From the NCBI GenBank assembly GCA_017934625.1, contig JAGBJE010000122.1:1-57958 (forward strand): a stretch of 57,958 bases of DNA. The letters are read 5' to 3'. The notes below the pieces were generated by a model. It was not told the origin of the DNA, searched no databases, and was given only the letters and a program-made list of their open reading frames with translations. This document shows positions 1 to 6,691 of the stretch, in pieces. Position numbers and translations under genes: made by a program. How positions within the stretch are numbered: position 1 is the stretch's first letter; every line of letters begins with the position of its first letter. Origin of the DNA: Pseudobutyrivibrio sp. (lineage in GTDB: Bacteria; Bacillota; Clostridia; Lachnospirales; Lachnospiraceae).

Positions 1-17
1 TCTTTGACAAATCACTA

Positions 18-124
18 ATCTTCTTTCATCCAGACTATACTGTCGGCTTCGGAATCACACCGAATCATGCCTTGCGGCTCGTGGGCTATACCACCGGTAG
101 GGAATTGCACCCTGCCCTGAAGAT
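18..124 (-). promoter_or_regulatory. FMN riboswitch (RFN element)
   Basis: Read on the minus strand this matches the FMN aptamer: P1 arms GAAGAT (119-124) and ATCTTC (18-23) close the element, with the conserved blocks GGGCAGGGTG, CCGGTGGTATAG, CCGACAGTA and AGTCTGGATGA in the expected order. FMN riboswitches control riboflavin synthesis or uptake genes (ribDEAH or ribU) by attenuation or SD sequestration. The controlled gene lies beyond the left edge, so which type it is cannot be said. Confidence 0.95.
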
Positions 125-142
125 ACTATTTAATTGGTTTAG

Positions 143-171
143 ATTCTACGACACCAGCTATATAGTGTCAA
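143..171 (-). promoter_or_regulatory. Promoter for the FMN riboswitch transcript
   Basis: On the minus strand there is TTGACA (166-171), a 17-bp spacer and TAGAAT (143-148). The start would fall near 136, a few bases before the aptamer, so placement and sequence agree. Confidence 0.8.
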
Positions 172-195
172 GTATTTATTTTGATATTTTTCTAA

Positions 196-223
196 TTGAG
201 AATTTTTCTCTTTCACTTATAAT
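196..223 (+). promoter_or_regulatory. Candidate promoter of the aldo/keto reductase gene
   Basis: TTGAGA (196-201), 16-bp spacer, TATAAT (218-223). The start would sit about 16 bases before the ATG at 246, giving a very short leader that just includes the AAAGGAGG ribosome site (231-238). The -10 is perfect; the short leader is the reason for doubt. Confidence 0.45.
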
Positions 224-245
224 ATCCTTAAAAGGAGGATTTCAA

Positions 246-1280
246 ATGAAGGAAATCATTTTAGGAAGTACTGGCATAAAAGTACCACAGAACGGATTCG
301 GTGCTCTTCCAATACAGCGTGTTTCTGTAGAAGAGGCCGTTAAAATTCTTAGAAAAGCATACGACGGTGGTATGCGATTCTTCGACACTGCAAGAGCTTA
401 TTCTGACAGCGAAATAAAGCTTGGAGAAGCTTTTGGCACTGGCTATGTTAAACGTGAAGATATCATTATCGCAACAAAGACTGCTGCAAAAACTCCAGAG
501 GATTTCTGGAAGGATCTTGATACTTCTCTTACCAATCTAAAGACTGATTACATTGACATCTACCAGTTTCACATGATGCCTGAATGTTTCAAACCTGGGG
601 ATGGCACTGGCCTCTATGAATGTATGTTAGAAGCCAAAGCTCAAGGCAAAATTCGCCACATCGCCGGCACCGCTCACAAACTGGGAGTTGCCAGAGAGAT
701 TATTGAATCAGGCCTATACGAAACATTACAATATCCTATGAGCTACCTTGCCACCGACAAAGAAGTAGAGCTTATTAAGCTTTGTAATAAGCACAATATG
801 GGATTTATCGGTATGAAGGGCTTAGCCGGAGGACTTATTACCAACTCTAAGGCTGCTATGGCATTCATTTCACAATATGATGGAACGGTTCCTATCTGGG
901 GAATCCAGCGAGAATCTGAACTAGATGAATGGCTTGACATGATGGATGAAACTCCTAAGATGGATGAGGAAATCAAAGCGTTTATCGATAAGGAACGTAC
1001 AGAGCTTATGGGAGATTTCTGCCGTGGCTGCGGCTACTGCATGCCTTGTACCGTTGGCATCCAAATCAACCAATGCAACCGTATGTCCCTAATGCTCCGC
1101 CGTGCTCCAAGCGAAAGCTGGCTTAGCGACTACTGGCAGGCCGAAATGGAAAAAATCAACAACTGCGTGGACTGTGGCAAATGCATGACCCACTGTCCAT
1201 ACGAACTTCAAATCCCTGCCCTTCTTAGAAAGAACCTTGAGGATTACCATGAAGTACTTGCAGGAAACAGGACTGTATAA
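246..1280 (+). CDS. Aldo/keto reductase with C-terminal 4Fe-4S domain
   Basis: A 344-residue NAD(P)H-type oxidoreductase of the bacterial AKR family fused to a ferredoxin-like tail. Catalytic elements are visible: FDTARAYSDSE (Asp and Tyr), the TKT lysine and the histidine of YQFH. The C-terminal third holds cysteine clusters CRGCGYCMPC and CVDCGKCMTHC, typical of the Fe-S AKR subfamily common in anaerobic Firmicutes. The start is the ATG preceded by AAAGGAGG; the frame is open further upstream, but that part runs through the promoter and riboswitch and has no ribosome site. It is a single-gene unit ending in a symmetric terminator. The substrate is unknown. Confidence 0.92.
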   Translation: MKEIILGSTGIKVPQNGFGALPIQRVSVEEAVKILRKAYDGGMRFFDTARAYSDSEIKLGEAFGTGYVKREDIIIATKTAAKTPEDFWKDLDTSLTNLKTDYIDIYQFHMMPECFKPGDGTGLYECMLEAKAQGKIRHIAGTAHKLGVAREIIESGLYETLQYPMSYLATDKEVELIKLCNKHNMGFIGMKGLAGGLITNSKAAMAFISQYDGTVPIWGIQRESELDEWLDMMDETPKMDEEIKAFIDKERTELMGDFCRGCGYCMPCTVGIQINQCNRMSLMLRRAPSESWLSDYWQAEMEKINNCVDCGKCMTHCPYELQIPALLRKNLEDYHEVLAGNRTV

Positions 1281-1284
1281 TAGT

Positions 1285-1310
1285 AATCGGGTGGCAGCTG
1301 CCACCCGATT
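1285..1310. terminator. Bidirectional terminator between convergent genes
   Basis: A perfect 26-base palindrome, with GGGTGGC and GCCACCC arms flanked by AAT/ATT, between the convergent reductase and AraC-type genes. T-rich sequence follows on the plus strand; the minus-strand tract is shorter. Confidence 0.75.
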
Positions 1311-1333
1311 TATTATGCCTAATCTAGGTATTA

Positions 1334-2164
1334 TTAATTGCTATTCTTCCTATACTCGCTAGGCAATATTCCATACTTATCCCTGAAGGCATTTGAAAAG
1401 GCCTTGGAATTAGGGAAGCCGTTGCCAAGAGCTATGTCTACTATCTGGCCATTGGTTTCCTCCAATTCACGGACTGCGTGCTCTAAGCGAATGCCAAGCA
1501 AATAATCCTTAAAATTAATTCCTGCGTGTTTCTGGAACATTCTAGATAGATATGATGGTGAATAGTTAAACTGCTCCGCCATAGATTCAAGTGTAAGGCT
1601 TTCTGCATAATGGTCCTTCATATATCTAGTGATATTTGAAAGCTTTTTAAGCTGCTTACTGTTCTTTAGAATATCCTCGTTTACATTAAACTTTCGATAC
1701 TTAGTAACTAAGATATATAAAAGCTCATAGTAAAGGCTGAGCACCTGCAGTTTATTTGCCTCTTCCCCATTGGTGTAGATAAGATACATCTCCTGCAAAA
1801 GGGTAAACACTCTGTGGTCAGTTTCTCTGTCACCATGTGAAAACCAGATAAACTGGTCATCAGTAAAATAATCTGCAAAAGTCTCCTGTGGTATCTGAAG
1901 CACCACAGTTCTATTTGGCTCAGGTGCAACAATGCTGTGAACCTCGTTACTATTAACGATAACGAACTCACCATTAGTAAGAGGAAATTTCTTTTCGTGC
2001 AGGGTAAAATCCAGCTTACCTTCCCACACCGCAAAAATCTCTATAGAACGATGCCAATGCTTGTCTCTAATATAGCCGCCATCCTGCCCTTCAAAAGCAA
2101 AAAGCTTAAATGGCAGTCCCTCATCAGTCACAACTACTTCATGCTGATAATCTTTTAAATCCAT
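1334..2164 (-). CDS. AraC-family transcriptional regulator, cupin sensor domain
   Basis: 276 residues. The N-terminal half is a cupin-like effector domain (HWHRSIEIF and the surrounding beta-rich stretch). The C-terminal ~100 residues carry the two AraC helix-turn-helices (SLTLESMAEQFNYSPSYLSRMFQK and DIALGNGFPNSKAFSNAFRDKYG). Such proteins usually sense small metabolites, often sugars. It starts 3 bases after the stop of the GNAT gene, with a GGGAG ribosome site inside the end of that gene, so it is the last gene of the operon with DUF6273 and GNAT. Target and ligand are unknown. Confidence 0.9.
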   Translation of the reverse strand: MDLKDYQHEVVVTDEGLPFKLFAFEGQDGGYIRDKHWHRSIEIFAVWEGKLDFTLHEKKFPLTNGEFVIVNSNEVHSIVAPEPNRTVVLQIPQETFADYFTDDQFIWFSHGDRETDHRVFTLLQEMYLIYTNGEEANKLQVLSLYYELLYILVTKYRKFNVNEDILKNSKQLKKLSNITRYMKDHYAESLTLESMAEQFNYSPSYLSRMFQKHAGINFKDYLLGIRLEHAVRELEETNGQIVDIALGNGFPNSKAFSNAFRDKYGILPSEYRKNSN

Positions 2165-2167
2165 TTC

Positions 2168-2923
2168 CTAAATCTCCCTAAAAAACCTTAAGTCTCCATC
2201 CGCTTCATGTCCTACCTGAGAAAATCCAAGCTTTAAAAGCAAGCCTATGCTAGCTATGTTCTTAGAATCGCATCTTGCAATCAGACTGCTTAAGCCGTAT
2301 TCTTCCTTTGCAAGCTCTATTATCTTAGAACATACCTCAAATGCCAGCCCTTGATGCCATCTGCTGGAGCTGATTGCAAAGCCAAGCTCCGCTTGATTTT
2401 CCTTATCGCAGGTCTCACGGACTTCAATGCCTGCTCTACCTATTAATTTACCTGTGAATCTGTCGAAAATCAACCACATTCCGAAACCATATAGCTTATA
2501 AATGTATTCTATATAATTTCTTTCATACTGTTTTTCCTCTTCGTACTCAAACAGGGGCTCCATATAATCTGTCATGTGAGGTTCTTTATATAGATTAAAC
2601 AACTCATCTAAATCATCCTCGCAATATTCTCTTATGAAGCATCGATTCGTATATGCAATATCCCATGGAATGCCTGCACTTCTTCGATATATTCGTTCTA
2701 AATCATCGTCCTCAAGCTCGTCTACATCAATAATGATTTGCTGACAGTTTAAGTTTTCACCACCTGTAGTTTCAATTCCTGCCACTGGAATCCGTCTAAA
2801 AACGCACTCATCAACAACAGCCTGACTTTCCGTCAGCACAAGTGTGCCATCGTCATAGTCAGGCTGTAAATCCTTTACATTATTTATTATTAATTTGTTA
2901 CGTAGAAATTTAACTGTTGTCAC
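2168..2923 (-). CDS. GNAT-family N-acetyltransferase (RimJ/RimL-like)
   Basis: 251 residues. The C-terminal ~150 residues form a GNAT fold: LIGRAGIEV and ELGFAISSSRWHQGLAFEVC contain the acetyl-CoA-binding strand and loop, and NIASIGLLLKLGF is the usual terminal motif. The first ~90 residues are an extra domain I do not recognise. The start codon is GTG, preceded by AGGAG that overlaps the TAG stop of the upstream DUF6273 gene, so translation is probably coupled. Substrate unknown. Confidence 0.85.
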   Translation of the reverse strand: MTTVKFLRNKLIINNVKDLQPDYDDGTLVLTESQAVVDECVFRRIPVAGIETTGGENLNCQQIIIDVDELEDDDLERIYRRSAGIPWDIAYTNRCFIREYCEDDLDELFNLYKEPHMTDYMEPLFEYEEEKQYERNYIEYIYKLYGFGMWLIFDRFTGKLIGRAGIEVRETCDKENQAELGFAISSSRWHQGLAFEVCSKIIELAKEEYGLSSLIARCDSKNIASIGLLLKLGFSQVGHEADGDLRFFREI

Positions 2924-2931
2924 TGTTACTC

Positions 2932-4161
2932 CTAGGTCACATCAATTCTGCAAGACATGGTGTACACTTTGCCATTAGATTTTTTCATTCTAACTGTCAA
3001 TGTAGCTGTCCCTACACCCACTGCAGTAATCTCTCCATTAGAATCTACTGTAAAGATATTTGCATCAGAGGACTTGTAGGTAACATTGTACTGTTTGTCT
3101 GTGCTATTAAGATACTCCATATCCAGTGCAACCTGCGCTGTTCCTCCAGCTTTCAATGAATAGGAAGAATCACTTGGCAATGTTATATTTCCTATATTTG
3201 TACCATTGTTTGCATAGCTTTTGGTTGTAGTCTTCTTCGTGGTGGCTGCAGTTGTTTTTGCTGTGCTAGTTGTGCTTGCTGTTTTTGATGTTGTTGTAGT
3301 ATTTGTTTTTGACTCCGTAGTGGTCGATGCTGTCGTTGTTTTATTTTCTGTTTTGCTATCAGTAGTTTTAGAAGAATCTGTTGATGTGCTACTATCTTCT
3401 GTTGTCTCACCTAGCTTAACATACATTGCTGGCCTAATGGAATCACCACTATAATAATATTTTCTTTCTATCAACTTAGTAGTATCGTTGACAAACAATC
3501 CCTGATTAGGATCATCATAAGCATTTGTTCTTAAAGGCCATATAGCTTTTTCAAACTTCATAGACTCTTTGTATGTAGTAAACTCATCCGTTGATAAAAA
3601 GAATATATAATCTACACTTTCAGTTTGAGACTCATAAATATCCATATACAAAGAATTCTTGCTCTTATTTTCAACGTAAAAAGCATCTAGAGTTGTATCA
3701 TGATAAAAATTCATCAAACTATTCTTTGCTGCTTCTGCTGTCAATGTAGTCTTCTGTATCTTAGCTCTCTCCGCATCAGTAAAACTATTTTGGTAGAATA
3801 CCTGATTCAACCATCCTCGCCAATAGTTTTCAGACCATCTAACATATCCAGCGTTTTTACCAGCTAGTCTATATGAATTCTCGATAGCTTTTCTATACGC
3901 TGTGATAGATGCTGTGTTAATACCTTTTCTGGCAACAACAAAAGCTGTTTTCGTTGCTTCATCATATGATAGAATCGTCCAACTTAAAACTATTCCATCC
4001 AATCGTCCAAAGGCAATATCATCTCCTGCTGCATAAGTACCATTAGATGATTTTTTCTTGGCGGCGTCAACATTTAAAGCTGGTACTGCAGTAGCTGCAA
4101 CTGTAATTATCACTAATCCAAATGCTAAAAGCTTCTTTAACCCATAGAATGTTTTTCTCAT
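2932..4161 (-). CDS. Secreted DUF6273 protein with Big2 domain
   Basis: 409 residues with a signal peptide (basic start, hydrophobic 8-27, AxA-like site near 34). Residues ~45-240 match the DUF6273 pattern (W-S-E-N-Y-W-R-G-W-L-N then F-x-N-S-F-T-D-A-E) seen in secreted Lachnospiraceae proteins of unknown activity. Residues ~245-325 are a Thr/Ser/Lys-rich linker, and ~330-409 are a bacterial Ig-like Big2 domain (VTYKSSDANIFTVDSNGEI). No sorting signal is visible. It is first in the operon with GNAT and AraC, behind the promoter at 4207-4235. Confidence 0.82.
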   Translation of the reverse strand: MRKTFYGLKKLLAFGLVIITVAATAVPALNVDAAKKKSSNGTYAAGDDIAFGRLDGIVLSWTILSYDEATKTAFVVARKGINTASITAYRKAIENSYRLAGKNAGYVRWSENYWRGWLNQVFYQNSFTDAERAKIQKTTLTAEAAKNSLMNFYHDTTLDAFYVENKSKNSLYMDIYESQTESVDYIFFLSTDEFTTYKESMKFEKAIWPLRTNAYDDPNQGLFVNDTTKLIERKYYYSGDSIRPAMYVKLGETTEDSSTSTDSSKTTDSKTENKTTTASTTTESKTNTTTTSKTASTTSTAKTTAATTKKTTTKSYANNGTNIGNITLPSDSSYSLKAGGTAQVALDMEYLNSTDKQYNVTYKSSDANIFTVDSNGEITAVGVGTATLTVRMKKSNGKVYTMSCRIDVT

Positions 4162-4206
4162 AGCTCACTCCTGTTCCCTTAGTGTCACACTCCCCCTTAT
4201 ATTTTT

Positions 4207-4235
4207 ATACTAATATTCGGCCATTTCAAAGTCAA
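4207..4235 (-). promoter_or_regulatory. Promoter of the DUF6273-GNAT-AraC operon
   Basis: Minus strand: TTGACT (4230-4235), 17-bp spacer, TAGTAT (4207-4212), about 45 bases upstream of the ATG at 4161. Confidence 0.65.
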
Positions 4236-4272
4236 ACTTATAGGAAAAATTTAACAAAATTATCACCATTAA

Positions 4273-4301
4273 TTGTAAAACTCAAATTCAGTTGATATAC
4301 T
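4273..4301 (+). promoter_or_regulatory. Promoter of the SprT-like gene
   Basis: TTGTAA (4273-4278), 17-bp spacer, TATACT (4296-4301), with an extended TG one base before the -10. It lies 38 bases before the ATG at 4339. Confidence 0.7.
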
Positions 4302-4338
4302 ATTTTCTTGGAAAGTTTTTAAGTTTTAAGGAGACACA

Positions 4339-5043
4339 ATGACTAAGCAACAAATGTTCAAAATGTTACATGATGAGGAACCTGTGCTTAGAGCAGAAAT
4401 CACTGCACTCTACTCCGTTCTTGACCACAAGCTTGGGTTGCACGGTGCTGAGGTTCCTATTACCTTTGGAATGGATGAAAAGGCTTTAGGCTCTTATCTT
4501 CCTCCATCTTATGATGATGAAGAACAGTTTCAGTTCTCATTATTCTTCATTGGCTTTTGCTTAAATGAGCAGCTATCAAAGACAGATCGAATCAATCTCT
4601 ACAAGCATGAATATGCACACTATATGACACGCCACATTAGCATTCCTAATGAGTATACTTGGCAGCCTGGTGTTCACGGCAGCGCATGGAAATATTGCTG
4701 TAGCTTAATCGGCGCCATTCCAGCTGATTACTACGTAGAAGGCCAGAGCCTTAAAAAGGTAGATTATGATTCCGTATTAAAGCGCCCTAGCGTTGACCAT
4801 GCTCAGGTACAGATGCTTGATACTTATCGCACACAGCGCGCATATAAGAACCTGGAAAATTCTAAGATTAAATATGAAATTGGTGATACAGTCTCTCACC
4901 CAAAGTTCGGTGAAGGCACTGTTAAAGATATCGAAAAACAGCCATCTTCTGTAAGACTTCACATTGCATTTGGAGATGAAATAAAAATCATCGATCAAAA
5001 ATGGCTAATAAAAACCGGATACCAAAAGGTATCTGAAAGATAA
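4339..5043 (+). CDS. SprT-like metalloprotease with C-terminal PcrA-type Tudor domain
   Basis: 234 residues. The zinc site HEYAH (90-94) and a third histidine in HGSAWK (113) match the SprT layout of HExxH followed by a downstream H. The last ~50 residues (from YEIGDTVSHPKFGEG) match the C-terminal Tudor-like domain of PcrA/UvrD helicases, which in Bacillus binds RNA polymerase. SprT/Spartan proteins cut DNA-protein crosslinks; bacterial SprT roles are poorly known. The fusion suggests a protease brought to transcription or repair complexes, which is inference. An AAGGAG site precedes the ATG. The gene ends at hairpin element C1. Confidence 0.82.
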   Translation: MTKQQMFKMLHDEEPVLRAEITALYSVLDHKLGLHGAEVPITFGMDEKALGSYLPPSYDDEEQFQFSLFFIGFCLNEQLSKTDRINLYKHEYAHYMTRHISIPNEYTWQPGVHGSAWKYCCSLIGAIPADYYVEGQSLKKVDYDSVLKRPSVDHAQVQMLDTYRTQRAYKNLENSKIKYEIGDTVSHPKFGEGTVKDIEKQPSSVRLHIAFGDEIKIIDQKWLIKTGYQKVSER

Positions 5044-5138
5044 AAAGAGCATGTTACGTTCTCAAGCCTATGATATTACAGCTTTCGGCAGTACGCCTGA
5101 AGTTGCAACACATAGAGCTTGATAACTACATGCTCTTT
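5044..5138. ncRNA. Long-hairpin element C1 (also a bidirectional terminator)
   Basis: Outer arms AAAGAGCATGT (5044-5054) and ACATGCTCTTT (5128-5138); then an asymmetric internal loop (TACGTTC / TAACT), an inner stem TCAAGCCTATG / CATAGAGCTTGA with one bulged A, and a ~38-base apical region. It starts right after the stop of the SprT-like gene and overlaps the stop of the convergent shikimate kinase-like gene. T-runs follow the hairpin on both strands. It belongs to a five-member family (others at 10262, 12317, 26844, 31767) whose stems differ while the internal-loop bases are kept. Confidence 0.6.
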
Positions 5139-5628
5139 ATAATTGCTTTAATACTTCTGCTAATGTTTCCTCTAACCCAAGTCCACCTTCATCTACAACC
5201 ACATCTGCATAGAGCTCATAAAGAGGGATTCTTTCATTATATAAGTCCTTAAGAGTCTGACCATCCTTAAGAACTACTCCACGGCCTTTAAGGTTGCCAA
5301 GTCGGCTATCAAGAGTATCATAATCAAGCTTTAGATATACAACCGTTCCTATTTCCTTAAGATGCTCCATTGCTTCCTTGCCATAAATAACACTCCCCCC
5401 TGTTGCAATAACAGTCTTATCAGCGCTAATTGAGGCATTTACGTCATTTTCTATCTTAAGGAAGCCGTCTACTCCATCCTCAGCAATAATCTCCTTTAAC
5501 AGGCGATTTTCACGCTCCTGGATAAGCAAATCCGCATCTACGAATTGATATCCTAATTCCTTCGCAAGTACAACTCCAAGTGTGCTTTTTCCAACTCCTG
5601 GCATACCAATTAAAACAATATTGTTCAT
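5137..5628 (-). CDS. Shikimate kinase-like P-loop kinase
   Basis: 163 residues, the usual length of AroK. Walker A GMPGVGKST (8-16), VDAD (30-33, like the shikimate-binding Asp region) and a C-terminal RIPLYELYADVVVD match the family. Two marks differ: the FRxxE motif, whose Arg holds shikimate in AroK, is FLKIE here, and the GGG of the substrate site is GGS. It may be a divergent shikimate kinase or a related small-molecule kinase. It follows the glutaredoxin gene by 28 bases in one operon, which does not point to the shikimate pathway. Confidence 0.75.
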   Translation of the reverse strand: MNNIVLIGMPGVGKSTLGVVLAKELGYQFVDADLLIQERENRLLKEIIAEDGVDGFLKIENDVNASISADKTVIATGGSVIYGKEAMEHLKEIGTVVYLKLDYDTLDSRLGNLKGRGVVLKDGQTLKDLYNERIPLYELYADVVVDEGGLGLEETLAEVLKQL

Positions 5629-5656
5629 TCTTCACCTCACTATTTCCCTATGCCTA

Positions 5657-5968
5657 TTAACAACCCTTTTTTCCAGCTTTATGATCATCTATAGAACAAG
5701 ATGATGTACCATCATACTCCACAAGACCTGCATCAGCCGGGTCAAGACTTATCCTACCATCTTCAAACACAAAACAAGGTATTCCTATATCACCTATTTC
5801 CTTTGAATGGTCGAACTCTGGCCTGTTATCCCTCATATCCATAAACTCATGCATATTCTGCACATGTTTACCTATATCAATATACTGATACTGGTCTTCC
5901 TTCCCGTCAATCTGTGGTTGAAGGAAATCACAATAAGGGCATGTATGCATTCCGTATATCTTAATCAT
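5657..5968 (-). CDS. Glutaredoxin-like protein
   Basis: 103 residues starting IKIYGMHTCPYCDFLQ, with the dithiol CPYC motif after the first strand, as in glutaredoxins, and the cis-Pro in GIPCFVFEDG. The C-terminal ~30 residues carry two more cysteines (SSCS and a final KKGC) that may be redox-active or bind metal. The ATG follows AGGAGG. Upstream lies the repeat-filled 6.0-6.7 kb interval. Confidence 0.82.
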   Translation of the reverse strand: MIKIYGMHTCPYCDFLQPQIDGKEDQYQYIDIGKHVQNMHEFMDMRDNRPEFDHSKEIGDIGIPCFVFEDGRISLDPADAGLVEYDGTSSCSIDDHKAGKKGC

Positions 5969-6064
5969 TATTGGCCTCCTTTAGTTTTGTGAACAAGTTA
6001 TGAAATATAGTAACCGATATGAAGTGGAATTGAAAGAGAAAAATTATCAGATGCTTGTTTTTCT

Positions 6065-6096
6065 GAAAGAAAATATTGCTTGGCGAAGCCAAGTTC
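6065..6096 (-). repeat. 32-bp inverted repeat of 38499-38530
   Basis: Thirty-two bases identical to the reverse complement of 38499-38530. It contains the small hairpin CTTGGC-TTC-GCCAAG and part of the neighbouring AT-rich stem. The larger first hairpin of the 38461 element is absent, so this copy is partial. Confidence 0.85.
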
Positions 6097-6170
6097 GAAT
6101 AGTCTCTACTTAATAATTTCATTGAGTTAGTCAGCTATATTTTCACCTGTTATAAATTCACCTAAAAATA

Positions 6171-6502
6171 TAAGTGTTATTTATTCTCTTATAAAAACCA
6201 CTTATCACTCTTGAAAAAAAGTTAAGTGGAAATAGGCTTTTAGCCTAGAAAGCTTACTATTTTGAGATGTAATTAAGTGGTATATGCGGCTTCTCCGATT
6301 ACACTTACAAAATATATAAGTGTTTTTGTATAGCCATTGAAAACCACTTAAATCGCCCCTGAAAAAGTGCGTTTATTTCAGGTTTTCTCCAAAAACACTT
6401 AACTTTTTAAAATTTGTAGTAAGTGTTTTCTTTTATAATCATATTCCACTTAACAATTCCGGTGAAAATTAAGTGTTTTATCGATTCTTGGAATATCGCT
6501 TA
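6171..6502. repeat. Array of alternating TAAGTG / CACTTA hexamers
   Basis: Seven units, each a TAAGTG followed 21-26 bases later by an inverted CACTTA. Forward hexamers start at 6171, 6223, 6274, 6317, 6364 (AAAGTG), 6420 and 6470; inverted ones at 6199, 6251 (AGCTTA), 6302, 6345, 6396, 6447 and 6497 (CGCTTA). Unit period is 43-56, mostly 50-52. The bases between hexamers are not conserved. Paired hexamers often share the next base as well (TAAGTGG with CCACTTA, TAAGTGT with ACACTTA). The function is unknown; tandem binding sites are the simplest reading. Confidence 0.75.
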
Positions 6503-6540
6503 CATTAGCTAAACTAAAAACATTATTTCTACAGAAATGC

Positions 6541-6596
6541 ATGACTTCTTGCTGACCAAACAAGGAAATTGTCAGCAAGAATCCTGCTTGGCAGGA
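6541..6596 (+). repeat. Double-hairpin element, copy 1
   Basis: ATGACTTCTTG leads into a perfect 11-bp hairpin (6546-6556 with 6571-6581), loop containing AAGGAAA, then a 6-bp hairpin TCCTGC/GCAGGA. Copy 2 at 38461-38516 keeps the lead-in and the loop but has different, still complementary, stems. Confidence 0.65.
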
Positions 6597-6691
6597 CATC
6601 AAAATAGATAAATGTTTCACTTAAAAGTCAGAAATGCTGTTAAGTGAATTTTATTTTTCTACGTATCAACACATATGCTTTCGGATTATTC

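Larger units (their letters stand above)
5969..6691. other. 723-bp gene-free interval with a repeat array
   Basis: No credible reading frame. From left to right it holds a 32-base segment (6065-6096) identical to the reverse complement of 38499-38530, the seven-unit TAAGTG/CACTTA array (6171-6502), a double-hairpin element (6541-6596) related to 38461-38516, and one more CACTTA-N17-TAAGTG pair (6618-6646). Confidence 0.8.

Noticed and set aside
72..245. 58-codon extension of the aldo/keto reductase
   Set aside because: Covers riboswitch and promoter DNA; the AAAGGAGG site and family start point to 246.
5044..5138. Integron attC sites (for the C1-C5 hairpins)
   Set aside because: The GTTAC and CTAC blocks are not the complementary GTTRRRY/RYYYAAC core sites, and the elements separate ordinary genes in both orientations with no integrase.
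6171..6502. CRISPR array
   Set aside because: Spacing is regular, but only hexamers are conserved, not 24-37-base repeats, unit lengths vary from 43 to 56, and no cas gene is present.
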